Assembly: GCA_951230915.1 (NCBI GenBank) | Contig: OX579638.1 | Location: 248,001-312,000 of the forward strand | Reading direction: 5' to 3' | DNA length: 64,000 bases | DNA from: Antitrichia curtipendula | Lineage: Eukaryota; Streptophyta; Bryopsida; Hypnales; Leucodontaceae | In this document: positions 8,227 to 19,029 of the stretch, one piece after another | Layout of the letters: each line of letters starts with the position of its first letter | How positions within the stretch are numbered: the stretch's first letter is position 1 | The notes under the pieces: model-generated | The model's input: only the letters and a program-made list of their open reading frames with translations | Database searches by the model: none | What the model was told of the DNA's origin: nothing | Translations under genes and position numbers: made by a program

Positions 8227-10691
8227 CCAGCTCATGGACGATCTCACCAAGATGGGTTGTCTAGGGTTGTTGGATAAACCCTGGGGATTTAGGGAGGAGT
8301 GGATAGTGAAGGAGCTCCAAGGGGGAGTGCCAAACCAGTTCGATAACACTCTTCGCGAGCATCCGGATCTGTGGAAGGAAGAAACGTGGAGGGCGGTCTA
8401 CAACTTCCGGTCGGGAGGTTTGGGAATGGCGACCCGGAAGGACGAGTTCGTCCACGGAAAGTTCCGGGGGACACCCAATCCGAAGGACGGATCCGGATCC
8501 GAACCAGAGACGGAAGAGGAGGAGGAAGATGTCGGGAAGTTGCATAAGAAGAAGCAGAAGACGACATCTCCGCACGGAAGGGGAACACCTCCTTCTCCGA
8601 GGGCTACTCCGGAAGTGATACCGGAAGTGGCGAAGACGGTTTCAGAGGACATTGACCCCTCTGATCCGTTCAATCAGTTGATCTCTATCCTTTGCAACGT
8701 CAGAGCGGACTGGGAAATCAAGAAGCTGACGTTGGAGAAGGTAGGGGCACTGGTGGATGCACCTCCGGATAGCAGTCTGCCCGGAAAGGTGGCGGACTGC
8801 ATCACCAATCCGGATGAGATGAAGAGGCAGGCAGCGGAAGTTGTCCGGCTTCAGGAGGAGGTCAATGCTTTGAAGATGGAGGTCTTCACTTTGAAGGAGG
8901 ACATAGCCGCCACACGGGAGATGGCGGATGAGGCCCAGAGGGTGGTCAAGAAGGTGACGGATATCCTCGGGGAACCCGGAGCGGCTGCAGCCAAGGCAAA
9001 GTTGTTCGACGAGGAAGTGCTGAAGGAGAAGAAGCTTTCCGGTACCCGGTTGGTCCGGATTTTGACCGACTTCTCGGAGCAGGTGGAGACGTCATTGGTG
9101 GGAGCACGGGAGGCAGCCAAGCGGATGGAGGAGAGCAGCCAGAAGTTGACCGGATCGATGTTCAAGGAGATCAACCTTTCGGATATCTCCTTGCCGGAAT
9201 CCTTTCCGGGAGTACCGATTTCAAAGACAGGCAAGGACTTGACTCCTCAGTCGAAGAAGGATAAGTTCAAGCCTCCCAATCCGATTCAATTGAATTCCTC
9301 ACTGGAATCTGTTGCCCCGGATCCCTTAGATGGGGAGCGGAACCGAAATTTGCAGGAGGTATTCGACGAGTTGGAGGCGCGTCCTAAGAGTCCCACGTTG
9401 GCTGCAGGGATGGTAGGATAGTTAGGAATCTTTCCTTGTAAATTTCTAAGAGATTCTTAATTTGTAAAATATTTAGGATAGGAAGAACCGAACCGGAAAT
9501 GGAATCCGGTCAGGATAAGATGGGACCGGATTTTCAGCGCGGAATTTTGGCGCCCTTTTTGGCCATTGTAAATTTTGAAACTATATATAAACCAGTCTCC
9601 GAGGAGGAGATGGGGAGAGTCTTTTGCGCCAAAACTTATTTGTGTTCTCTATTTCCTTCTTGTTTTGTGTCTCTCCCGTGTTTGGCAGAGTTGTACGATG
9701 AGGAGTTAGGCGGATGCAGGTTCTTTTGGAGCGGTTTCTCCCCTTGGTGATTCTGATTTCAAGTGTAAAGTACATGTGAGTGAGTAGTAAAGTGTTGGGA
9801 GTGGATTCCAGTTCCCCAGCACTTCTAAGGTTCGTATTCCGGGTGAGAAAGCCGTTGCTAGGCTAGGCGGATAGGGAGGAATTCCTTAGTCGTGCTAGAA
9901 CTCCTGGGTGGGAAATCCGGTCGAGTATCCGAACTCCTGTGAGGTCTTGCTGCTGTATTGAGCAAACGGAAGAATCTTAGTTGTTGTTGGAACGGACGGG
10001 TACACTTGCAGCCGCCACACTTTGTACGGTTGGAACGAAACGCCAAGGTCGTTGTAGTATGAGAGGATCGTACGGGGGGTCTTTGTGTGACCTGCAAACC
10101 GGATGCTGATCTGGAATGTTGTGAAGGACCAAACCGGATCCGGTTTAGCATAGAAAACGAGGGATTTGAAAGTGGGACTTCAGCCACTATAATTCACGGA
10201 AGGAGTGGCGGGCCTGCCACTCTCAAAAGCAAAGTGGCAAACCCTCTGATGGTAAAACAAAGGTAAAACAAAACCAGATAAGAGAAAGAAGTGTGTAGAA
10301 AGATTGGAACGGATCAGTGTAGAGAACTGCCCAAGACCGGAAATCATAGGATCTTGGGACTTTGGTAGGATTTAACCGGATGGCGGAACGGACCGGAAGT
10401 AGGAAAGGGTCCTAGTGTAGCTTTCCGTGTTGTTGTGCTTCCGGTTTGTGGATATTTAGAACTGGAAAAGTGGAATGAGGATACTGACAAAGGCTTAGAG
10501 ACTTAATAAGGTTAGTTACTTCACAGAATCTCGCAGGTTTGATCTTTAGAGTCACTTTGTTATGCTCTAGAATGATTTTTGGGAGTATAATTGGGAATTT
10601 GCGTGCCCTGTGCTGCGACAACAACCTCCGAGACAATAGAGTCGGGTATTAGTTCATTTCAAATCCAAGCAACTACTATTCTAATTACACA

Positions 10692-11500
10692 TTGAGTCTT
10701 GCCCATCACATCGTGGGCGATGCCATCCTGTGTCGCCGGTTTGTGGATCGCATCGACGAGGCGGGGAGAAAGATTATTTGGAACCGAGATGCGCTAAGTT
10801 ATTGGATGCACAAAGTTGGAAAGTGGCTGCAGAAACTCCTGTCCGTAGCACATCTCATCGCAGGCCAGCCGGGCTGCGGTGTCGAATTTCTCTCTTGTGC
10901 AATCCGCAAGACCCCTGTCCAAATTCGGGGCGTATATTTTGTAGGTGGTCTGATGATGCTCCTCTCTCTCTACGGAAAAGCAGATGGTCTTCGCGGAGTA
11001 CAACGACCTGTTGCTCGGTATCTATGCAAAGATATATCATTTTTGCTAACCAACTATCTTACATACGTCCGGGAGATGGAGGTCCTCGCTTCCATGGTCT
11101 TGTACAAAGCAGATCAAACCACGCTATATAATCAACTTTTGGCAGTGAAGGGAGGACGGGCTCTGTCCAGTCGTGATTTATCAGAAGGGGTCTCCAGATT
11201 ATTTGTAGCTCACTTCCACATTGCACTACCTCTGAATTCTTGGCGGCACATGGCCATCACTTGGATGCATAGATTTCTAAAGTACGGCAAGGATTCAGTG
11301 CTGGCATGCAATGGGCCTCTAGACAGCCAGGCGGGCCATTCGCAACAGATTGCCATCAGGGTATACGGTCGGTCTAATTTTGACCATCCAAGTATTGGAC
11401 GGGACGAGTTTCAGTTGTATCGATTGGCATCCGTCGAATGGCACAAACTGTTGCATCTCGCATCCGATAGTCCTCCTCCCTCCTCCCTCCAGCGGACCAA
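10692..11500 (+). pseudogene. Recombinase-like N-terminal part of RecQ-type gene
   Basis: Open frame of about 270 reliable residues directly after the right end of copy A, which has removed any earlier exons. Near residues 184-187 is WRHM, then QAGHS at 213-217 and VYGRS at 224-228. R/H...GHS...Y spacing resembles the C-terminal box of tyrosine recombinases. It is also the arrangement found just before the helicase domain in RecQ-like proteins of fungal mobile and subtelomeric elements. The segment RLASVEWHKLL leads into the helicase as in those proteins. The frame is lost in a CCT-rich tract near 11480-11500 and the helicase continues in another frame, so the gene is frameshifted or has an unusual junction. 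The recombinase reading is tentative. Confidence 0.6.
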
Positions 11501-11506
11501 CATGGT

Positions 11507-12793
11507 GTGCGTACAACATCGGTCACTACGACCAGTCATGTCCACCATCACCATCATCATGCAATCAAAGTGGTTCGGTCCGTCGGAGACATCGCCATGG
11601 ACCTTCCATCCCTGACTTGTTCGGAATTGGCTGTACACGGTTTGGGTTTGCTCGGACACGACAAGTTCAAGAGCTCACATCAAGCACTGGCAATACATCG
11701 GATTCTAGCCCACCAAGAGGATCTCTTGGTTGTCCTGCCAACGGGTGGGGGCAAGACGCTGCTCTTCCTCTTGCCTGCCCTGGTCAAAAGGGGCCGCTAC
11801 ACCACTGTCGTCGTGTGCCCTTTCGTGGCGCTGAAAAAGGAGATGCGCCATTGTCTGAAGAAAGTTGGGATGTCAATCCAAGTGTATTCGGGTTCGGTGG
11901 CGGTCGGTGCCGTCGACATTTTATTGGTCTCTGTGGAGCAATGTTTGTTGCAAGCATTTCAAAATCATCTTGGATGCCTGCATGGAGAAGGTCGGCTTGC
12001 GAGGATTGTTGTGGATGAGTGCCACCTAGCACTCGTAGCAAGTTCATGGCGACCGGCCGTGCACGGCATGGAGCACATTCGCAAAGTGCCCGTTCCTCTG
12101 CTCTTCCTGTCAGCCACTGTACCCCCGAACATGGAAGATTTATTGAGGCAGTTCTTCCGTTTCCAGCTATCCATTGTGCGAAGTCCGATGAGTCGGGCCA
12201 ACATCGCCTACCAAGTGATGAAGGATCATGGCCCTCTGGATGCCACCTTGGTCAGACTTCTCTCGTCGGGACCTAGCACTCCAAAATCCATCACCTTTTG
12301 CAGGGGACGCGCAGACACAAGAACCTTGGCTGAACTGCTTATTTCCCATGGCCTCACCGCTATGTATTACCATGGACATTTAGATGAAACCTCCAAAAGT
12401 GCAGCTCAAGACTCGTGGATGAGAGGGGACACAGATATCATGGTGGCAACGGGGGCTTTTGGTACGGGAATCGATTTCGGTGCAGTTCGACTTATTGTTC
12501 ATATGGATGAGCCTTATTCCATGATCGACCTGGCGCAGGAAAGTGGTCGGGGTGGCCAGGATGGGTTGCCAAGCAAATATGTCATATTGCTGCCGATGTT
12601 GTGGCAAGCACGGCCAGAGACCTGCACCAAGCTCGTGGATTTCATGAGTGGGTCCAAGTGCAGACGTTCGGTCTTACAAGAATACATGGATGGGTGTGGG
12701 TTTGATTGCTTCTCTTCTGGATCCAAACGATGCGATGTGTACGAATCCATGGCCACCCGTGTAAAACCCAAGGGTACACATGAGCTAATATGA
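11507..12793 (+). pseudogene. RecQ-type DEAD/H helicase domain
   Basis: Encodes a RecQ-type superfamily 2 helicase: motif I LPTGGGKTLL (residues 77-86), DECH motif II (170-173), SAT motif III (202-204), motif V VATGAFGTGIDFG (313-325) and a motif VI written QESGRGGQDG (344-353). RecQ proteins normally have GRAGRDG here, so the second arginine, part of the arginine finger, is replaced by Gln; a CGG-to-CAG change would do this. After motif VI follow CTK, CRR and CDVYE cysteines that recall the RecQ zinc region, then the ORF stops inside the left candidate TIR (12771-12805). The first codons include a run of six His of doubtful coding status. It continues the frame-disrupted upstream ORF and is likely a dead element gene. 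Confidence 0.85.
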
Positions 12794-12805
12794 GCCACTT
12801 AGGAC
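12771..12805 (+). repeat. Candidate left terminal inverted repeat
   Basis: Starts AGGGTACACATGAGC and runs through TAATATGAGCCACTT to GGAC. The reverse complement is at 27089-27123. It overlaps the last codons of the helicase ORF, whose stop lies within it. Confidence 0.6.
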
Positions 12806-14103
12806 GTAACACTTCCTTTTTTAAATGCTTTAGGATAGTTGTGTGAAAAGTGTGATTGAATTTTGGTTTGAAGATTATGTTTTCTTTTTTTATAAACTTT
12901 AGAGAATCTTATTTTGTAATGCCATCCACTTTTAGTCATTGTTTGAGATCCCAAAAGCAACTTTATATTCATGTAACCAGTGCTTTTTGTGCTAAAAGGT
13001 CCTTAAACGGATGAATATTATTGAGTGAAAGATGAATAAGTGACTTCAGAAGATCAAGGTTGCTAGCTACGTCAGTGGATGATTGTGTTTGGATGAGCGC
13101 AATTTGCGGATGAACCCAACTGCAGTTTAAGGTTTAGTTCCTATCGTCTCTTTCGGATCCTAGTGCTTCTGCTTGTGTTTCTGCTTCTGCCGTGTTTTGC
13201 TTCAGCCGCCAGTTACCTTGAGTGCTGCATTGCATTGGTGGACACATGACGCTGAAGACGCTGCTTTTGTAAGACAATTTTTTGGCTTGCAGAGAGTAGG
13301 ATCTTGTTGCACGTACAGGTTTTGCTTTCACGCCACCACTCTCACGATGAAGACTGCGTTCAAATGGGATATCCATACTCTCCAGGTGCTATGCGTGCAT
13401 TTCATTTCTTGTTGTTTGTGAGGAAACTGTCAAAAGCCAAAGCTGCATCTACAATGCAGAACCAGGACGATCGATGCGGGAGGGTGCTACTTTAGGGTCT
13501 GTGGAGCGGAGTGGAAGGTTGGGTGATCTTCAGAACTTCGGTTATTGAAGTAGGGTTTCATTGCATTCTGGAAGTTACGTTCAATAAGTGGTTTGGTAAG
13601 TTCTACCTCATTGCAAGCTTGAAGTTATATTGCTTTAGGGTTTACTTCTTGTTGTCATCGATTTTGCGCGACAGGACCCATGCATCCACAAAGAATTAGG
13701 GTTCAGGGTGAGAACGTGTGTGATGCGCGAATGAGGCTATTTTGGGTAGGTTTTTTGACGTTAAGATATTGTTTGACGGAGTATTGTTTGCGTCATTTTT
13801 GTTTTGAGAGGGTTTGATGAGTGCTTGCCGCGAGAAGAATATAGGGCGTTTGCGGAGGTGGGTTTTGTGTGGGGAGTGTGGTTGCAATGGGTATTCTTCA
13901 CAGTGTAAGCGTCTTGCTAGCAGTGTGAAGTATACCCAACAAAAGGCATGAAGACTAGCTGATGAACAATTTCTTCTCACCAAAGGGATCACTGGTGAAT
14001 TAGGGTTTAGGGTGTAGGGGATAAGAGCCTGATCAACCTGGAAAATTAGACTTTTTTACTGTATGCACCTTCTTTTTTTAAGGTGAGGCCACTGATTCCT
14101 GAA
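12806..14103. other. Non-coding 5' region before the transposase
   Basis: No convincing ORF. TAGGGTTT-like words are scattered (near 13624, 13697 and 14004). This should hold the transposase promoter, but I see no clear TATA box. Confidence 0.4.
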
Positions 14104-14986
14104 ATGGCAGAAGAAATGGCTTCTGCTGAAGCATTAGAATGTGCCCCACCTGGACTAGGAGAGGCACAAGGTGGACTAGAAGAGGCACACCAAGCATGGT
14201 ATGCTGAAAAGCGCAAAAGAAACAGTCGGGAGCGAACACGACGTTGTAGGGCAAGGAAGGCAGCTGGCGCCAACAGGGAAGTCCCGATTGATTCCAATCC
14301 TTCTTGTGAATCGCCGGGTACTTCTGATTTGTGTGCATCTAGGGTGAATAGAATTAGTGCGCATGTAGCGAAGGAAATTGCTGCGTTTACAGCACAGCGT
14401 CTTCAACAGTATGATAGGAACATACGAGCTCTCACTGTTGAGAAACTCTTGGGACACACTTGTATGGCTGACATCACTCCAGCGTACTTGAGTAACTTAG
14501 AATCTGTGAAGTTGGGACATTCCGTTCTTAGCAGTGTGCGAGAAGGCATGCGAGAGCACTTGGTGGGTCAGAAAACTTCTAAAATTATAATGGCAAAGGA
14601 TATTTTGTGTACATTCGCTTCTAAGGGAAATGTTGGCAGTGGAAGAGGAATTGCTGGGTTGTTAGGGGTGGACAGGCGTAATATCTCAAAGGCGCAAGGA
14701 AGACGAGTACTACTAGACTCTGCTCAAGATGCATTTTGGCTGCACCATCGGAGAAAGACTCGGAGCGACTCCCTTGCTGAAAATGTGAAGACTCTGGTTG
14801 AGCAGTGGTGGGCGGAAGAGACGACAGTGTCCCCAAACCGCAAAGATGTTGTGACTTTCTACGAAGGTCCACGACAATGGGTCTCCCATGCTACCCATTT
14901 CCTACAAGTATCTCAGGTATTGTAAAAATATAGTTCCTTTACACTTCCACGTTGCTTGCAATCCTCTGAATGTTTGGTATCTTCCT

Positions 14987-16117
14987 GTAGCCTCATTCCG
15001 TTCTCTCCTTCAACTGTGCTACTGGATTAGGGTTTGATTGAAAACGACCTTCTTCACCTCTGAAGGTGCAACGTTGCTTGGAAATAAACCTCAATCAATG
15101 CTCAGAATTTGTTTCATGCCTTCAGAATGTGCGCCTCTGCTTAAATATGTGCATCGCTGATTTATAACATGTTGTTTTTATACGATACTTCTTCTCTTGC
15201 TTGAATATTGGCTCTATTGCTTCAAAGTTTGCTAGGATCCTTTTGTGCTTGCTGTGTTGCTATAAGTTCTGAGTTCTTGCTTGAAATTCTGCTTTCTGGC
15301 TAGAAAATGTGCGTGGTTGATACTATATTGGCTGTGTTGCTAAAAATGTAGCCAATCACTTACTAGAATATGTGCTTGGGTGCTACTACCTTTTATTTGT
15401 TGCTAGAAATTCTACTTACTTCCTAGAATTTGTGCTTGTGTGCTAGTATGTTTCTAGATGACTGCTTTGATGCAAAAATTTATCCTTTGTTGCTGGAATA
15501 TGTGCTTGGATGCTACCATCTCTACTTTCTTCCTAGAAATGCTACTTCCTTCCTAGTGTATGTGCTTGGGTGCTAGTGTATGTGCTTGGTTGCTACTGTA
15601 TGTGCTTGGTTGCTACTGTATGTGCTTGGTTGCTACTGTATGTGCTTGGGTGCTACTATATCTTGGGTGCTAGTGTATGTGCTAGGGTGCTACTGTATGT
15701 GCTTGGGTGCTATCGTATGTGCTAGGGTGCTACTGTATGTGCTTGGGTGCTATCGTATGTGCTAGGGTGCTACTATATGTGCTTGATTGCTACTGTATGT
15801 GCTAGGGTGGTATTGTATGTGCTTCAGTGCTACTGTATGTGATTGGTTGCTAATGTATGTGCTTCAGTGCTACTGTATGTGATTGGGTGCTAATGTATTT
15901 GCTTCAGTGCTACTGTATGGGCTAGGATACTACTGGATATGCTGTGTTGCTAGAATTCATGCTTTAGTATCAGTTGATCTCTTCTATTCTACTCTTTCTA
16001 TTGGAGTTTTAGATCTTACATCTTTGAGAATGTGCTGTCCTATTGGTGGCTAGCCAGCCATCACCTTGCTCCTATACTTACAGATTTAGCCTCCTTGCTC
16101 TCATTTTGCAATATCTG
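14987..16117 (+). repeat. Intron-sized repeat inside transposase intron 1
   Basis: Most of transposase intron 1 (14917-16172) is nearly identical, in inverted orientation, to the RING-H2 gene intron at 23609-24773, including the minisatellite. It is bounded by imperfect direct repeats: TGAATGTTTGGTATCTTCCT (14967-14986) and TGAATGTTTAGTATCTTCCT (16118-16137). The sequence right after the first repeat is GTAGCCTCATTCC, matching the start of the RING gene intron (GTAAGTGGCCTCATTCC). Confidence 0.85.
15556..15935 (+). repeat. 20-bp minisatellite TGTGCTTGGGTGCTACTGTA
   Basis: About 19 units of 20 bp, with variants GGTT/GGGT and CTAGGG, inside transposase intron 1. The flanks hold degenerate units (TATGTGCTTG, TTGCTAGAA) back to about 15200. 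The inverted counterpart is at 24053-24285 with about 12 units, so copy number has changed since duplication. Confidence 0.9.
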
Positions 16118-17676
16118 TGAATGTTTAGTATCTTCCTCTGTTTTATTTCTAACGGCAGCTACGGTTGTGCAGCTCGAGTTCTACACGAGCTTCAAGACCA
16201 TGTATCCTAACTTGCTCTGTAGCTTGACTTCTTTCGAGAGCATGAAACCGTGGTGGGTTAGGCGTTTACGGCTATGGAATACATGCTGTTGTAAGTATCA
16301 TCAGGAGCTGCTAGAGCTACTCAGAGCTCTTGACACCATGCGTGTAGATAAGCTTGGAGTTCACAGTAGTTGCAATTGTGACTATGAATTTGTCTGTGGT
16401 GGTTTGGATTTTGCAAATGTTGGCCGCTTCTGCAATGCTCATCGTGAAGTATATGAACGACTAACAAACTTGTGGTCATCCATTTTATGTGAGAAAGTTG
16501 AGTTCTCTGCTTGGCATCGTCGGGCTTGTTTACTAGGAGAGTGTCCAGATTGTGGCTTACAGCTGCTTATGGTTTGTCCACTTGAAGAAAGCACTGACCA
16601 GCTCGTGAAGTGGAAAAGCATTGGATACAAGGTAGTGGGAACAACTGCAGATGGAAATCCAAAGAAAGTGGTGACGATGGAGTATCGAGAGTCTCCACCG
16701 CGTGAGTTAATTGCTTATCTCAAACCCAAACTACAAGCTTTTGTACTTCATAATTACATTGCAACTTGGCAGGATTTCCAATTCCGGGAGCTGTTTGGGT
16801 CTGTTCCTACAGACACTCTCATATCTTGTGTGGATTTCTCTGAAAATTATACTCTCAAGGTTCAAAACGAAATCCAATCAATGCATTGGCATAATGACCA
16901 GATAACCATTCTAGTGCATATAACCTACAGACCTAATCCTGCATGGAGAGCTGAAAACGAAGAGCCACTGCTCTTGAAAGAAATTCATTATTACATTTCT
17001 GATGACAAAACCCACGACTCTTTGTATGTGCAAAAGTGCTTCATGTTGAACTGGGAGCATGTGCACAATCAAGGTTTCTCACCTTCTAATCACATTGTCT
17101 GGTCTGATGGATGTAGTGGTCAGTTTAAGTCTTCACGTGCTTGGTATTTCATTAGTAGGTATTCTAATCTCACTAGTGGTGTGAGTTTAAATTCTGGGTG
17201 CCAAATGTGCTGGAATTATTTTGGAAGTGGGCATGGGAAGGGGGAAGTGGATGGTGCAGGTGCTCTTCTAAAAAGAGAGATATGAAAGGAACAAATGAAG
17301 GTGGATGGGCGCAAGCTCCAGAATGCTGCAGAAATTGTGGCATTCTTGAAAGAAGAATCCAGGAAAGCACATGCAGGGCCACAGGGTGCACGATGTACTA
17401 CAAGTAAATTTTTTTGGGAGATTCCAGTCTCTGGACCTGGTTTGGTGGACAGAACCGACCCTCTTCAAGCTGAAACGGTGCCAGGCAGCATGGGAAATCA
17501 CCAGTGCCGGTCAGTGTCCGCCAGAGACCCGACGTTGATACAGTATCGGCAATTGAGCTGCCTCTGTCATGCTTGTCTTGGTTATGACTATGAGAGTCCT
17601 TGTTACCAATCAGATCATGCTCCTAGCTTCATCTTGCACAGGTGGGAGTTCTCCCTTTGTAGCTGACTTTGCCAAA

Positions 17677-17782
17677 CTCTTTCTTGAATGCTGCTGTATT
17701 GGTTGAGGGTGGGTATTTTGGCAAACAGACTCTTTCTTGAATGTTGTTGTATTGGTTTATGTTGGGTATTTTGGCAAATAGC
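17677..17782 (+). repeat. 53-bp tandem duplication in transposase intron 2
   Basis: Two units starting CTCTTTCTTGAATG (17677 and 17730), each ending GTATTTTGGCAAA. They lie inside the 244-bp intron 17642-17885. Confidence 0.8.
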
Positions 17783-18560
17783 TACATGATGTTCTGACTT
17801 ACGTGGTATCCTGCCTTGATTTATTGGAGGCATTACTGATTGAGTGAATGTTGTTGTCATTTGTAATTGCATGTGCAATGGAAAGGTTGACTCCAAAGCG
17901 ACCAAGCCAAGCTCGCCAATTGTACAACAACGACGAGGAGGTGGAAGCTGGTCCTGACCGTGAGTGGATCGCCGACGGGCTTTGCATTGGAGATAATGTT
18001 GCTGTGCGTTCACCACTTCAGGAGGAGCCATATTGGCTGATGCTAGTGCATACTGCAACACGCACGCTTCAAGATAGCTTTACAGACCCAGAAGGGAATG
18101 GGTATGGCCCTGGGGACGTTATTTTCTCAGGTTTCTGGTACGAGCGTCTTAAAGAAGGTAGTCGTACTTATTTGTTGAGAAACGATAAGGAACCGAGTTC
18201 GGTTTATAGCCATTTGCTATTGACTTCAAAATTCAGCTTGCCTCCTATCTCGCACCCTGTGAAGAGTCGATTTGCAGGGTTTGAGTTGAAGCTTGATGTG
18301 AAGGAGATTATCGATGAGGCTGCCCGTGCCGCAGCATTGTTAGATTAGCAGTGGAGGAATCTGTGGTCTTGGAAGAGGAGATTGTACATTATGTGTGGAC
18401 ACATTGTTTGTTGGTGCGATCTATGCCTTTTGTAACCGTATTTTATTTAATACGAATTCATTTCAATGAACTTACAGGAAATCGTTGCCTTGCACTTAGT
18501 ATGCCATGTGAACTTGCACATCTTGCTGCCAGATTTTCCGATAGCATTCTTAAATTGCTG

Positions 18561-18692
18561 TGACTGGCTTCTGGTGTATCAGTTGTGTGAATGTCATGTG
18601 CGTGGGGCTTGCACTCGCATTTCACGTGACTGGCTTGGGGTGTATCAGTTGTGTGAATGTCATGTGCGTGGGGCTTGCACTTGCATTTCACG
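18561..18692 (+). repeat. 66-bp tandem duplication
   Basis: Two near-identical 66-bp units beginning TGACTGGCTT (18561 and 18627), about 200 bp after the transposase stop. Non-coding. Confidence 0.85.
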
Positions 18693-18889
18693 TTTTGGGA
18701 AATAATTTGGACTCGTGTTATAGGCAAACTTGTCCTTATATCCTTAAAATGATCACTAACTCAAGAATTTGCACTAAACAAATACCCTCCTTGTTAAAAG
18801 GGAACTGAACTAGAGCAAGGGATTTTCCTTATTAAAAAGCAGTGACCAACCATCTGCAGCTGCATAATGATCAGCCACTGTTTTGATTA

Positions 18890-19016
18890 AGAACCGGCAA
18901 CTGAGGCCCCCCCCGCCTTGAAAGCATCTGCAGCATAGATGACCAGCAATTTTTCCCAAAAAAAAGCGGCAACTGAGGCCCCCCCCGCCTTGAAGCATCT
19001 GGAGCATAATGACCAG
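18890..19016 (+). repeat. 71-bp tandem duplication with C8 tracts
   Basis: Two units containing GGCAACTGAGGCCCCCCCC (about 18897 and 18968), each followed by CGCCTTGAA, AGCATCTG and a CATA(A/G)ATGACCAG word. Confidence 0.75.
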
Positions 19017-19029
19017 GCACCGTGCATTG

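Larger units (their letters stand above)
4728..9421 (+). pseudogene. Gag-like ORF of copy A, interrupted by copy B
   Basis: The frame starts at ATG 4728 (MPMLRKGRAKPPSSSSTG), is cut at 4839 by copy B and resumes at 8232 with MDDLTKMGCLGLL, ending at TAG 9419-9421. The resumed part is open for about 396 codons. Relative to copy C it lacks about 116 residues, from the tyrosine after NPKDG to the EPEDG before the acidic stretch. This removes most of the second conserved block (LANTIFGALCGDRNTNW to the LYKHSQLL region). The acidic/NLS-like region (EEEEEDVGK, KKKQK) and the C-terminal coiled coil remain. The deletion is in frame, so the rest may have been expressed before copy B inserted. Confidence 0.8.
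4177..10620 (+). mobile_element. TG...CA element copy A, split by copy B
   Basis: Left part 4177-4839 begins TGTCGCAA; right part 8232-10620 ends TGCTGCGACA. Copy B sits between them with a 5-bp duplication CCAGC. Rejoined, A is about 3.05 kb, shorter than B and C because of an in-frame deletion of about 348 bp in its ORF (between two GGACGGAT-like words). Its outer flanks (TCTAT on the left, ACAAC on the right) do not match, so no target duplication is visible. The left flank is the gypsy pol remnant. The TATA-like box at the 5' promoter position is degraded (TATGAAAG near 4432); the inner TATATAAA is at 9585-9592. Confidence 0.85.
14104..18348 (+). pseudogene. DDE transposase gene, three exons, one in-frame TGA
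   Basis: Exons 14104-14916, 16173-17641 and 17886-18348 join in frame (GT-AG at each intron) to 915 codons. Exon 1 starts MAEEMASAEAL, has a basic stretch KRKRNSRERTRRCRAR and ends with a helical region of the type preceding the catalytic core (RRKTRSDSLAENVKTLVEQW, SPNRKDVV). Exon 2 carries KPWWVRRLRLWNTCCCKYH, then DFSENYTLK, WSDGCSGQFKSS and YFGSGHGKGEVDG; the conserved D, D and E of these blocks are my guess at the catalytic triad. A TGA at 17283-17285 (probably from CGA, Arg) interrupts an otherwise open frame. Exon 3 ends with a block (GDNVAVRSPLQEEPYWLM, GFWYERL) that looks like the C-terminal domain of the same family. Similar proteins occur in animals and early plants; I cannot name the superfamily with certainty. 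Confidence 0.75.

Noticed and set aside
13134..13421. Small genes between the helicase and the transposase
   Set aside because: Opposing short ORFs over the same DNA, no motif and no splice context.
15580..15765. Short Cys/Leu-rich ORF
   Set aside because: It is the 20-bp minisatellite read in frame; its period (with three units = 60 bp) keeps a frame open by chance. The same applies to the minus-strand ORF at 24078-24266.
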